Made by a program: the position numbers and the translations under genes. The notes beneath the pieces are model-generated. The model was not told the DNA's origin. It did not search any database and saw nothing but the letters and a program-made list of their open reading frames with translations. A stretch of 64,000 nt of DNA from Pedobacter sp. D749 (lineage in GTDB: Bacteria; Bacteroidota; Bacteroidia; Sphingobacteriales; Sphingobacteriaceae): contig NZ_CP079218.1 in assembly GCF_019317285.1 (NCBI RefSeq), positions 372,001 to 436,000 of the forward strand, given 5' to 3'. The first letter of the stretch is position 1. Every line of letters starts with the position of its first letter. This document shows, in pieces, positions 9,432 to 18,370 of the stretch.

Positions 9432-10469
9432 ATGAATAGATTGAAACTAAAATTATTTTTCGCACTTTGCTTATTGGTGATGGGAGGGTTAAATGCACAA
9501 ACATTTACCAATCCCTTATTGCCATCCGGTGCCGATCCTTATAGTTATTATAAAGATGGTTATTACTATTATACCCATACCACTGGTAACCGTGTAGACC
9601 TTTGGAAAACCAAAACCCTTGATGGCCTTAAAAATGCCGAGCGGAAAACCATTTGGAAAGCACCTGCCGGAACGATGTACAGTAAAGAAATATGGGCACC
9701 TGAGGTGATGTTTTTAAGGGGGAAATGGTATGCTTATTTTGCTGCTGATAATGGCAAAAATGAAAACCATCGCATGTATGTTTTAGAAAATGCTTCGGCC
9801 GATCCAATGAAAGGGGAGTGGGTATTTAAAGGCAAGGTTGCCGATCCTACTGATAAATGGGCCATTGATGGAGATGTAATCGATTTTAAAGGTCAGCTGT
9901 ATATGATCTGGTCGGGCTGGGAAGGAAATGAAAACGGTAAACAGGAAATTTTTATGGCTAAACTTAAAAATCCGTGGACGGTGGATGGAAACCGCGTAAA
10001 AATTTCTACCCCAAAATTCGACTGGGAAAAAAATGGCGACTTAGGCGGTGGCGCCCACGTTGATGTAAATGAGGGGCCACAGTTTCTGGTACATGGCAAT
10101 AAAATTTTTATCATTTATTCAGCAAGTGGTTGCTGGACAGATTTTTATGCCCTGGGCATGCTTTCGGCTTCGGCAAAAAGCAACCTGCTTGAGCCAAAAT
10201 CATGGACGAAAGCCGATCAGCCTGTTTTTCAACAGTCGCCAAAAGATGGCGTTTATGCCCCTGGGCACAATTCGTTTTTTAAATCGCCTGATGGTAAAGA
10301 GAACTGGATTCTATACCATGCAAATGATAAACCCGGCCAGGGCTGCGGAGGTTTCCGCTCACCCCGGGCTCAAAAGTTCACCTGGAATGCCGATGGTACA
10401 CCAAATTTTGGAACTCCGGTAAAAGCGGGATTGAGCTTAACATCACCATCAAACCGAAATAAAAAATAA
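9432..10469 (+). CDS. Second glycoside hydrolase family 43 enzyme
   Basis: A 345-residue secreted GH43-like enzyme. I chose the ATG at 9432 because it places a clean signal peptide (MNRLKLKLFFALCLLVMGGL, then NAQ) at the N-terminus; an in-frame ATG at 9390 would add 14 polar residues. Candidate catalytic residues, numbered from 9432, are Asp35 (GADPYS), Asp146 (WAIDGDV) and Glu214 (VNEGPQF). The end carries GVYAPGHNSFF and a Cys/Gly-rich QGCGGFRSPRAQKF stretch, unlike its upstream neighbour, so the two are not recent duplicates. It resembles exo-acting arabinofuranosidase subfamilies, but specificity is uncertain. The next gene follows after 16 bases. Confidence 0.88.
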   Translation: MNRLKLKLFFALCLLVMGGLNAQTFTNPLLPSGADPYSYYKDGYYYYTHTTGNRVDLWKTKTLDGLKNAERKTIWKAPAGTMYSKEIWAPEVMFLRGKWYAYFAADNGKNENHRMYVLENASADPMKGEWVFKGKVADPTDKWAIDGDVIDFKGQLYMIWSGWEGNENGKQEIFMAKLKNPWTVDGNRVKISTPKFDWEKNGDLGGGAHVDVNEGPQFLVHGNKIFIIYSASGCWTDFYALGMLSASAKSNLLEPKSWTKADQPVFQQSPKDGVYAPGHNSFFKSPDGKENWILYHANDKPGQGCGGFRSPRAQKFTWNADGTPNFGTPVKAGLSLTSPSNRNKK

Positions 10470-10485
10470 TCAGATAAATACCGAT

Positions 10486-11565
10486 ATGAATTTAAAAAAC
10501 TATGCGCTACTTATTATACTGAGCCTAAGCATTGGCACCGGTTTTGCGCAAAAAATAAAAAAAAGCACCGAACTTGCAAAAGTTTGGTCCGTAGAAAAAG
10601 CCAATGCCTGGTACAAAGAACATAAATGGTTAACCGGGGCAAACTACATTCCTTCTAATGCCATTAACCAGTTAGAAATGTGGCAGGCAGATACCTTTTC
10701 ACCCGATTTGATTGATAAAGAACTTGGCTGGGCAGAAGGTATTGGCTTTAACACGCTGCGTGTTTTCCTGTATAGCAAAGCCTGGAGCCAGGATCCGGAA
10801 GGTTTTAAAAAACGCATGGAGCAGTTTTTAACCATTACCCAAAAACATGGCATCAAGCCCATGTTTGTTTTTTTCGATGATTGCTGGAACAAAACTTCGG
10901 CCATTGGTAAACAGCCTGAACCAAAAACGGGTATCCACAATTCGGGCTGGTTGCAGGATCCTGGTGATCCGGCTTTTAAAGAAGAAGCCAACTTCCCCGA
11001 ACTGGAAAAGTATGTGAAAGATGTGCTAACCCATTTTGCACACGATAAAAGGATTTTACTTTGGGATTTGTACAATGAACCCGGAAACAGCGGAAAATTG
11101 GAAGCAACTATTCCTTTGTTAAACAAAACCATCAGCTGGGCGCGTTCGGTTAATCCCGATCAACCGATTTCAATCGGCTTGTGGAGTTGGGGTTTCGAAA
11201 AACTGAATGCCATACAGCTCGCCAATTCGGATATTATAACGTACCATAATTATGAGGCGCCAGAGTGGCACCAGAGAACCATTGATCTGCTAAAAGCAAG
11301 TGGCAGACCGCTGATCTGCACTGAATACATGGCACGATCACACAATAGCCGTTTCTCTAACATTTTGCCAATGCTTAAGGACGAAAACGTGGGTGCCATT
11401 AACTGGGGTTTTGCTGCGGGTAAAACCAATACCAAATATGCCTGGGATACCCCGCTTGCTGATGGATCTGAACCGATTGAGTGGTTTCACGAGATTTTTC
11501 AGCCCGATGGTACACCATACCGCCAGGACGAAGTTAACCTGATCAAAAAACTCAATAACAAATAA
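10486..11565 (+). CDS. GH5-like (clan GH-A) glycoside hydrolase
   Basis: A 359-residue secreted enzyme with a signal peptide (about 1-21, ending GFAQ). It has a TIM-barrel glycosidase pattern: NTLRVFLYS on an early strand, LLWDLYNEPGN with the acid/base Glu198, ITYHNY, and LICTEYMAR with the likely nucleophile Glu280. These fit the retaining GH5 family and its clan. Similar Bacteroidota proteins are often called cellulase-family or 1,4-beta-xylanase, but no endo-specific feature is evident here. It is 16 bases after the GH43 gene, in the same operon, and would act on the same imported or surface glycan. Confidence 0.82.
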   Translation: MNLKNYALLIILSLSIGTGFAQKIKKSTELAKVWSVEKANAWYKEHKWLTGANYIPSNAINQLEMWQADTFSPDLIDKELGWAEGIGFNTLRVFLYSKAWSQDPEGFKKRMEQFLTITQKHGIKPMFVFFDDCWNKTSAIGKQPEPKTGIHNSGWLQDPGDPAFKEEANFPELEKYVKDVLTHFAHDKRILLWDLYNEPGNSGKLEATIPLLNKTISWARSVNPDQPISIGLWSWGFEKLNAIQLANSDIITYHNYEAPEWHQRTIDLLKASGRPLICTEYMARSHNSRFSNILPMLKDENVGAINWGFAAGKTNTKYAWDTPLADGSEPIEWFHEIFQPDGTPYRQDEVNLIKKLNNK

Positions 11566-11690
11566 ATTTTATCAGGTAGGAGATCCGAAGAAGAACTTTA
11601 TAAAATTATTGTTAGTCTGAGGGTAGTCGAAGACCCCTAGTTAAAAAAAGTCCTTCTACAGGTTAACATTGACAAAATCCAATAAAATAG

Positions 11691-11776
11691 CCGTCATCTC
11701 GACTGTAGCGCAGCGAAATGGAGAGATCTATCTAAACAGATTTCTCGACTGCGTTGCACTCCGCTCGAAATGACGG
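11691..11776. repeat. Intergenic palindromic repeat, family B
   Basis: Arms CCGTCATCTCGA (11691-11702) and TCGAAATGACGG (11765-11776) pair imperfectly, with a second inner pairing around AGATCTATCTAAACAGATTT. This is the main recognisable feature of the 350-base gap between the GH5-like and GH2 genes. The rest of the gap is AT-rich and may hold a promoter for the GH2 gene, which I could not pin down. A fragment of the same family appears at about 13782-13820. Confidence 0.75.
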
Positions 11777-11915
11777 TAACTCGGGGGATTTTTACGAGTA
11801 GATTAATTGCTGTCATTTGTATTGACTTACGAAACAAATAAGCCCTCAGCAAACTATTCTCTGCTTAAATTAACAACATTGACAAACCCAACCTAAACAC
11901 TCAAATTTTAAACCA

Positions 11916-13769
11916 ATGAATAAAAAAGTATCTATTTTCTTATCGCTGCTGGGGCTCTCACTTTCCCTATCTGCACAGCAGCAAGACAAATCGTGGAATA
12001 TAGTGAAAGGGAAAATCTCTTCACCATGGGCACAGGAAGTTAATCCTAAGAATGTATTACCAGAATATCCTCGCCCTCAACTTGAGCGTACGGGTAACTG
12101 GAAAAACCTGAATGGTCTTTGGGATTATGCCATTTCCGGAAAATCACAGCGTCCGGCCATTAACCAAGGTAAAATACTCGTGCCATTCGCGGTAGAATCA
12201 GCACTTTCGGGTGTTGGTAAAACGGTTGGTAAAGACAGTTTATTATGGTATAAAACCGTATTTACAGTGCCTTCGAACATGAAAGGCAAAGAAATTTTGC
12301 TTCATTTCGGTGCTGTTGACTGGAGATCGACCGTTAGCATCAACGGTAAAGAAGTAGGAAAACATGAAGGCGGTTTCGATCCTTTTAGTTTTAACATCAC
12401 GCCATTTTTAAATAAAAGCGGCAACCAGACCTTAACCGTCGAAGTTTGGGATCCGACTGATGAAGGACCTCAACCAAGAGGTAAACAGGTTAAAAGACCT
12501 GAAGGCATCTGGTACACACCGGTAACGGGCATCTGGCAAACGGTATGGATCGAAGCGGTAAACAAATCACATATCGATCACATTAAGGTAACACCAGACA
12601 TTGATGAGCAATTATTGGCTGTTACGCCAGTTTTAAAGGAAGCTGCTTCAGGCGATCAGGTAAAAGTTTCGGCCTGGGATGGCACGACAAAAGTTGCCGA
12701 ACAAACCGGTGATGGTAGCGGTACAATTACTTTAAAAATTGCCAATCCAAAGTTATGGAGTCCTAAAAGCCCGTTTTTATATGATTTAAAAGTAGAGTTG
12801 CTTGCCAAAAACAAGAAGGTTGATGAGGTGAAAAGTTATTTCGCCATGCGTAAAAGCTCGATCGGGAAAGACCAGAACGGCATTCAGCGCATGTTATTGA
12901 ACAACGAATTTGTTTTTCAGTACGGTCCGCTTGATCAGGGATGGTGGCCGGATGGTCTGTACACCGCGCCGACTGATGCTGCTTTGAAATTCGATGTGGA
13001 TAAAACCAAAGAAATGGGTTTCAACATGATCAGAAAACACATTAAGGTAGAACCGGCCCGTTGGTATTACTATTGCGATAAAGCCGGAATGCTGGTTTGG
13101 CAGGATATGCCGAGCGGCGATCTGGGGAATGGCTGGGAAAATCGTCCTGGTATTTTAGACCATGGTTCCGATCAAAACAGGACTGCTGAATCTGAAGGAT
13201 ATTTTAAAAAAGAGTGGAACGCCATTATCGATGCACTTTATAATGTGCCTTCTATTGTAGTGTGGACACCTTTTAACGAAGCCTGGGGACAGTTTAAAAC
13301 CATAGAAATTGCCAAATGGACCAAGGAGAAAGATCCATCAAGGTTGGTGAATACAGCAAGTGGCGGTAACTTTCATCCGGTTGGTGATATTATCGATCTG
13401 CACAATTACCCACATCCAGCTATGCCAAGTCCTGACTATTTTGGAAAGGATTATGCACTTGTATTGGGTGAGTTTGGTGGACTCGGCCTGCCTATTGATG
13501 GCCATGTGTGGCAACAGAAAAATAACTGGGGCTATCAGAGTTTTAAAAATAAAACGGATCTGTTTAACAAATACGCAGAGTTTGCCAAACGTTTAGAGCA
13601 ATTGATCCCACTAGGACTTTCTGCCGGAGTATATACCCAAACTACTGATGTTGAAGTGGAGACGAATGGACTGATGACCTACGACAGAAAAGACATTAAA
13701 TTTTCAGAAGCACAGATGAAGGCTTTGCATGATAAATTATACCAGATTAACGTACCAGTGCAGAAATAA
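11916..13769 (+). CDS. Glycoside hydrolase family 2 enzyme
   Basis: A 617-residue secreted GH2 enzyme with signal peptide MNKKVSIFLSLLGLSLSLSA. The domain order is the family's usual jelly-roll (about 50-215, with WYKTVFTVP and EGGFDPFSFNITPFL), an Ig-like sandwich (about 220-310) and a TIM barrel. The acid/base is Glu455 in PFNEAWGQF and the nucleophile is Glu519 in VLGEFGG. At 617 residues it lacks the extra C-terminal domains of LacZ-like enzymes. GH2 covers beta-galactosidases, beta-glucuronidases, beta-mannosidases and arabinosidases; the sequence alone does not decide. The neighbouring GH43 genes favour a plant cell-wall side-chain activity. Confidence 0.9.
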   Translation: MNKKVSIFLSLLGLSLSLSAQQQDKSWNIVKGKISSPWAQEVNPKNVLPEYPRPQLERTGNWKNLNGLWDYAISGKSQRPAINQGKILVPFAVESALSGVGKTVGKDSLLWYKTVFTVPSNMKGKEILLHFGAVDWRSTVSINGKEVGKHEGGFDPFSFNITPFLNKSGNQTLTVEVWDPTDEGPQPRGKQVKRPEGIWYTPVTGIWQTVWIEAVNKSHIDHIKVTPDIDEQLLAVTPVLKEAASGDQVKVSAWDGTTKVAEQTGDGSGTITLKIANPKLWSPKSPFLYDLKVELLAKNKKVDEVKSYFAMRKSSIGKDQNGIQRMLLNNEFVFQYGPLDQGWWPDGLYTAPTDAALKFDVDKTKEMGFNMIRKHIKVEPARWYYYCDKAGMLVWQDMPSGDLGNGWENRPGILDHGSDQNRTAESEGYFKKEWNAIIDALYNVPSIVVWTPFNEAWGQFKTIEIAKWTKEKDPSRLVNTASGGNFHPVGDIIDLHNYPHPAMPSPDYFGKDYALVLGEFGGLGLPIDGHVWQQKNNWGYQSFKNKTDLFNKYAEFAKRLEQLIPLGLSAGVYTQTTDVEVETNGLMTYDRKDIKFSEAQMKALHDKLYQINVPVQK

Positions 13770-13836
13770 AATGCTATAAAATCGTCATCTCGACTGTGCT
13801 GCTCTTCGCTACCATGACAGAATCAACTAGTGTGGT

Positions 13837-13905
13837 CGTCATTCTCGCGCAGGCGGGAATCTTAAAGCACTTGCAGTATGATTCCCAATCAAGTTGGGAA
13901 TGACG
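13837..13905. repeat. Intergenic palindromic repeat, family A, copy 2
   Basis: Starts CGTCATTCTCGCGCAGGCGG and ends with TTGGGAATGACG, closely matching the copy at 8215-8298 but with a shorter loop. A partial family B element (CGTCATCTCGACTGTGCTGC) lies just before it. It separates the GH2 gene from the broken GH43 gene. Confidence 0.8.
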
Positions 13906-14015
13906 ATCTCTTGTAGTCTAAAATTCTGAGTAAAAAAGCTGTCCTTCATATTAATTTTTATACAATAAATTATCCCACGAAATGGCGATTTTTTTACATA
14001 GATCTATTAACAATA

Positions 14016-15536
14016 ATGATGAGAAAAAAAATAAACTTTTCGTGGTATGCTGCCCTGGCGGTAATTGCTAAACTTCTTCTGATCACGAACCTTTTACCGG
14101 CACAAACTATAATCGAACCTGTAATTGCCGGAGATTTTGCAGACCCCTCTATTATCCGGGCAAATAATCAATATTACGCCGTAGGTACTTCATCTGAATG
14201 GGCACCTCATTTCCCTATCTACAGCTCAAAAGATCTGCTGAACTGGAAACAGTCCGGTTATGTTTTTGAGAAGGCCCCAGCATGGACATCGGGTTCGTTT
14301 TGGGCACCGGAGTACGATTATCATGATAAAACCTATTTCATTTATTATACTGCGAGAAGGCAAAAGGACAACGTTTCATGCATTGGTGTGGCCACTTCAA
14401 AATATCCCGATCGGGGATTTATTGACCAGGGTATTATTATAGACTATGGAAAGGAAGCAATCGATGCATTTGTTTACCTTGACGGCAATACGCGTTACAT
14501 TACTTTTAAAGCTTACGGTTTGGATAAACGACCAATTGAGATTTTAGCTTTAAAGCTCGCTAAAAACGGACTTAAAGTAGAGGGAGAGCCTTTCTCTTTA
14601 CTTAAAGATGATCAAAAGATTGGCTTGGAAGGGCAGAGCATCCTGAAAAAAGATGGCTATTATTATCTTTTTTACTCTGCGGGAAACTGCTGTGGCGCGC
14701 AATGCGATTATAATGTGAGGGTAGCCAGATCAAAATCTTTTGCCGGACCATACTAGCTTTATGCTGCCAATCCTCTGTTAATGGAAAATGAATATTGGAA
14801 ATGTTCAGGACACGGTACGTTTGTAAAAGCTGCAGATGGAAAAGATTATTACCTCTACCATGCCTACAATAAAAAGACCAATGTTTTCTCGGGAAGACAG
14901 GGCATGTTAGCCCAATTGAACTGGCCAGCGAAAAATGTATGGCCGGTTTTAAAAGAAAAATCAGGCCCAAGCCTTAACCGGGATTTGAAACTGAACTTCA
15001 CCAGGCCCCAAATTGATAAAAATTGGCAATGGGATTTTAGAAACTCGACGCCAGGAATTTTGCAAAAGAACGGGCAGCTTCATTTATCCGGGATTATTAA
15101 TAAAGATAACCTAAGCGGGATAGCATTAACCGTTAGACCTACATCAACAACTTTTGAAGCGACTACGACTGTAACCAATACCAATAGTGCACTAAAAGGT
15201 TTAGTGTATTATGGCGATGCAGGCTCGGCTATAGGCATTGGCATAGCTGGAAATGAAATAGAATTTTGGAAGGTAGAAAATAAAACCAGAACGGTATTTG
15301 CAAAGGTGAGAATACCAACAACAGTTCCGGTTGAGCTTAAAATGAAAACCGCAGATGATTTAAACTTGCTTGTATCTTTCAGAAAACCTAATGAAGAATG
15401 GCAAAATGTTCAGGCTAAGGAAAAAATTACGGTTAACTTTTTACCACAGCGGGATAGAAGCCCGCGTATTGGTCTTCTTTTTAATGGAAGTGTTAGTCAG
15501 GATGCTGATTTTTCAACTTTTGAGTTAAAGTATTGA
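14016..15536 (+). pseudogene. Third GH43 gene, interrupted by an in-frame TAG
   Basis: Codons 1-246 and 248-506 form one continuous reading frame broken only by TAG at 14754-14756. Before the stop lie a signal peptide (about 1-30) and all three GH43 catalytic residues: Asp43 (FADPSII), Asp150 (AIDAFVY) and Glu205 (GLEGQSI). After it come the last propeller strands (WKCSGHGTFV, YYLYHAYN) and a C-terminal beta-sandwich from about residue 320. The stop falls right after SFAGPY; GAG to TAG, a single base change, would explain it. The truncated product would miss the closing blade, so a working enzyme is unlikely unless the stop is read through. A sequencing error is possible. An internal ATG at 14781 could start the second part. 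Confidence 0.85.
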
Positions 15537-15831
15537 TTTGGTAAAAGCTTACTATATGCTAATTTAATATCCTTTGTTTTGGGAAATGGATGTTTAGCGT
15601 ACTTCGGGAACAGTAGCCCCGTTATTCGCTTTATCCCGATAGAAAAAATCGGGATGCCCGCTACTACCGGGTTTATTGAACAAGGGTTGCTACATAAAAC
15701 CCTAAACTATCAGATGGAGGACACCAAGAAAAATGTGCAGCTGAAGAATCTGATAAAAAATCAGACCTTTCATTTAAAAAAAAAACGAATGATCGCTTAT
15801 TGATTGCAAGGAAATAATTTAATTGCGGCCA
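15537..15831. other. Gap with a short hairpin, no gene
   Basis: This 295-base gap lies between convergent genes. A hairpin TCCCGAT (15634-15640) with ATCGGGA (15648-15654) sits inside a GC-richer patch that resembles a dispersed intergenic element. A 74-codon frame at 15579-15803 has no domain, no signal and a lysine-rich tail, so I do not treat it as a gene. No T-rich terminator was found. Confidence 0.5.
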
Positions 15832-16827
15832 CTAAGCCCTCGCCAGCCTGAATTCATTGTAACACATTATAATATTAAACCCGAGGAAAATGATGGTCTC
15901 CGAACTCACTTTCAATCTATTGATATCAACTCCTAAAATAGAAGAAATAAAAAGGGTAGAGAAAACCAGTATTGCACTCAAAAATATGCTGATAAAAGCC
16001 GAATGCAGCAACATCGTAATCCTGAATAGGTTTGCCTGAAAGAAATATTCGGGGTTGCGGATCATCTGTACCAGATTAACAATAATGAAAAAGCCGATAA
16101 GCACCACGTAAACGTTCATATAAGGCGTGGCATTATCCCATACCAAGAGGTCAAAATATCCTTTCGAAGCAAAATAAATAATAATTCCGAGGCAAATCAG
16201 GGTTTTAAAAGCCATCCAGAATTTTTTGCCTGAAAGCAGCAGGTATAATTTAGGGTATTTAACGTTGTCTACATGGTGGGCGATTCCCAATAATTTAGCA
16301 GATGGAGGTACAAAAGGATTAAACATGCCTAACAGTATAAGCATAATGGTGCTCATAAACTGAAAAATGGCATCACTGATCAGCCGCTCCATTTTTTCCT
16401 GATTAAGTAAGGTATCGTTCGAATAGGTAAATATCGATAACGAGATAAGTATAATAACCACAAGATGAAATATTACACCAGCATAATTGCTTAAACCGGG
16501 TTTGTTTATTTGCTGCCCTTCGGTAGCCTGAGATTTGTTACCTAATGAGAATTTAGCTGATAGTGCTTTAAGCGAACTGGCTGCGCCCCTTGCCATCAGG
16601 GCAATGGCAAGAACAAAAATTCCGATACCAATAATAAAGGAGGCGATACCTGCGGCTTCAAAGCTGTATAATCCAAGCAGAAAAATAAGCGTTCCGATGC
16701 TAAGCGCCATATGTTTATACTTGATTTTGGTTAAACCATGCATGTTGAGCAGAATGGTGTAAAATAGTCCAAATGCGGCACCTATCGCGATGGCCATTAA
16801 TAGTTTGGCTATGATATTTCCGGGCAT
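15832..16827 (-). CDS. Multi-pass membrane protein of unknown function
   Basis: A 331-residue protein with roughly eight hydrophobic segments, including AIAIGAAFGLFYTILL, IASFIIGIGIFVLAIAL, VIFHLVVIILISLSIF and FISIFLSAILVFSTLF. A polar linker rich in Lys, Ser and Gln (about residues 88-112) splits the membrane segments into two groups. I recognise no catalytic motif or family. It lies 40 bases downstream of the GNAT gene, so the two may share a transcript. Inner membrane location is inferred from the segments. Confidence 0.7.
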   Translation of the reverse strand: MPGNIIAKLLMAIAIGAAFGLFYTILLNMHGLTKIKYKHMALSIGTLIFLLGLYSFEAAGIASFIIGIGIFVLAIALMARGAASSLKALSAKFSLGNKSQATEGQQINKPGLSNYAGVIFHLVVIILISLSIFTYSNDTLLNQEKMERLISDAIFQFMSTIMLILLGMFNPFVPPSAKLLGIAHHVDNVKYPKLYLLLSGKKFWMAFKTLICLGIIIYFASKGYFDLLVWDNATPYMNVYVVLIGFFIIVNLVQMIRNPEYFFQANLFRITMLLHSAFISIFLSAILVFSTLFISSILGVDINRLKVSSETIIFLGFNIIMCYNEFRLARA

Positions 16828-16867
16828 AGTTTAGATAAAAGGTTGTTTGCTAACGATAATCAAATTT

Positions 16868-17311
16868 TTACTTCTGTAAGGCCATAGAAAGTATAGGGAA
16901 AGGTTTTCCTGCTCCATCCTGCTCACTCCGTTCGAAGGTTACAAAACCAAGCTTTTCATAAAAACCTACTGCTTGTTTGTTCTGCTCGTTTACATCTACT
17001 GTATTGACATCATGTTCATCTTTTGCAAAATCAATCAACGTTTTACCGAACCCTTTTCCTCTGGCATCGGGATGAATAAAGAGCATCTGGATCGATTTTT
17101 TGTTGATGCCTATAAACCCCATCACTTCTTCTTCAAACTTAGCAGCGTATAACCGCACCTGATCAAAATATTCAGTTAAAATCAGCGAGCGGTAGGTCAT
17201 AATATCATTCTCAGAAAGAAAATGGTGTGTTGCTCTTACCGAACTTTCCCAAACCGCAATTAGTTTTTCGTAATCTTTTCTACCTGCAGCTACAATTATT
17301 GCTTCTTTCAT
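16868..17311 (-). CDS. GNAT-family N-acetyltransferase
   Basis: A 147-residue single-domain protein of the GNAT fold. The acetyl-CoA pyrophosphate loop is seen in IHPDARGKGFGKTLIDFA, a variant of the R/Q-x-x-G-x-G/A motif. The later VNEQNKQAVGFYEKLGFV matches the usual C-terminal strand and helix. It would transfer an acetyl group from acetyl-CoA to an amine of a small molecule or protein; the substrate is unknown. It is cytoplasmic, with no signal peptide. It precedes a membrane protein gene by 40 bases. The 232-base gap upstream (17312-17543) shows no other gene. Confidence 0.88.
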   Translation of the reverse strand: MKEAIIVAAGRKDYEKLIAVWESSVRATHHFLSENDIMTYRSLILTEYFDQVRLYAAKFEEEVMGFIGINKKSIQMLFIHPDARGKGFGKTLIDFAKDEHDVNTVDVNEQNKQAVGFYEKLGFVTFERSEQDGAGKPFPILSMALQK

Positions 17312-17543
17312 TCAATGAATATTAAATTATTTTTTTCCTTATTTAAGGTGCAAAGTATTCGTTAAACGTTAAATGCGGTGAAAAGTTTGCGCACTAACAT
17401 AAAGCATTTTGCGTCACGGAATGAGCTTAGGTGATCTCAGGTGACTAAGGTGGTCAGAAAATATTGAATAATTAAAGTCTTAAGATTTTTTACCAATAAG
17501 AAATTAAGGTTGTTGAGAATTTTACCGGAATATCCATTCCATC

Positions 17544-18359
17544 TTAAGCCTTCCATGTCATCACCTTTAATTCGTCACCCACACTAATTACCCCACTTTG
17601 CTGGTGCAGTAAATTTTGCCCGAATAGGATTTTTTTACCAACTGTACGGTAACCGGCCAATGTCCTCAATGGTTCCTGTCCTTTTTCGCCAGTTTGCTGA
17701 TCTATGGTAATAAGCACACACCGCGCGCATGGTTTTACTGCCGAAAATAAAACCTGACCGATTTGAAAATCCTTAAAACAGTCCTCAATGTGAGGTTCAC
17801 CACCTGTAAAAACAAAATTTGGGCGGAAACGATCCATTTTTATCGGGTTTTCGAGTTTTTCATTCAGCCCGTCAAGTGAATATTGACCTATGATCAGGCA
17901 AGGATAACCATCGGCAAAACTTACTACTTCATTGTTCGATGCATATCTTGGATCTACCATCCTTTTTTCTGCCACCGGCATTTTTACCAGCCTCACCTTA
18001 AGCTTGAGGAAGTTAGAAAACCAATCGCTTACCGTTTTATTTACTTCGAGTGCAGTGGCAGTATCATTCCAGATGACAACTGAAATTTGTTCCCCGGTAT
18101 CTTCATCCAAAGAAAAGGATATGTTTTGCGCAGGCAATTTTTTATGAGAAACGCTTAATTTACCATCTGCAATATTTACCTTTAGTAGTGCCAGTTTAAA
18201 ATGTTTCCTTTGGGTAATAAATATTCCTTCTTCATCAACAAGCATCCACCGTCTGTCGTATTGTAAGCCGCTTTCTTCGAGTTTTGCTGTCTGAAGACTG
18301 ATGCCTCCCAGCGATTTAATCGGATAGACATATAACTCGGAAAGGAAAAAAGTATTCAT
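17544..18359 (-). CDS. MOSC-domain protein, YcbX/mARC-like
   Basis: A 271-residue protein with an N-terminal MOSC beta-barrel domain (LSELYVYPIKSLGGIS, GLQYDRRWMLVDEEG) and a C-terminal MOSC domain containing PCARCVLITIDQQTG, where the conserved Cys would ligate molybdenum cofactor. Relatives such as YcbX and mARC reduce N-hydroxylated compounds with help from a separate electron donor. No fused ferredoxin or reductase domain is present here. The start sits 11 bases downstream of the MscS channel gene, so both are probably co-transcribed. A molybdenum-dependent reductase role is inferred from the family. Confidence 0.88.
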   Translation of the reverse strand: MNTFFLSELYVYPIKSLGGISLQTAKLEESGLQYDRRWMLVDEEGIFITQRKHFKLALLKVNIADGKLSVSHKKLPAQNISFSLDEDTGEQISVVIWNDTATALEVNKTVSDWFSNFLKLKVRLVKMPVAEKRMVDPRYASNNEVVSFADGYPCLIIGQYSLDGLNEKLENPIKMDRFRPNFVFTGGEPHIEDCFKDFQIGQVLFSAVKPCARCVLITIDQQTGEKGQEPLRTLAGYRTVGKKILFGQNLLHQQSGVISVGDELKVMTWKA

Positions 18360-18370
18360 GCAATTTATTA

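Noticed and set aside
15579..15803. 74-codon plus-strand frame
   Set aside because: It spans a short hairpin element, lacks any motif and ends in a Lys-rich stretch from poly-A; chance frame.
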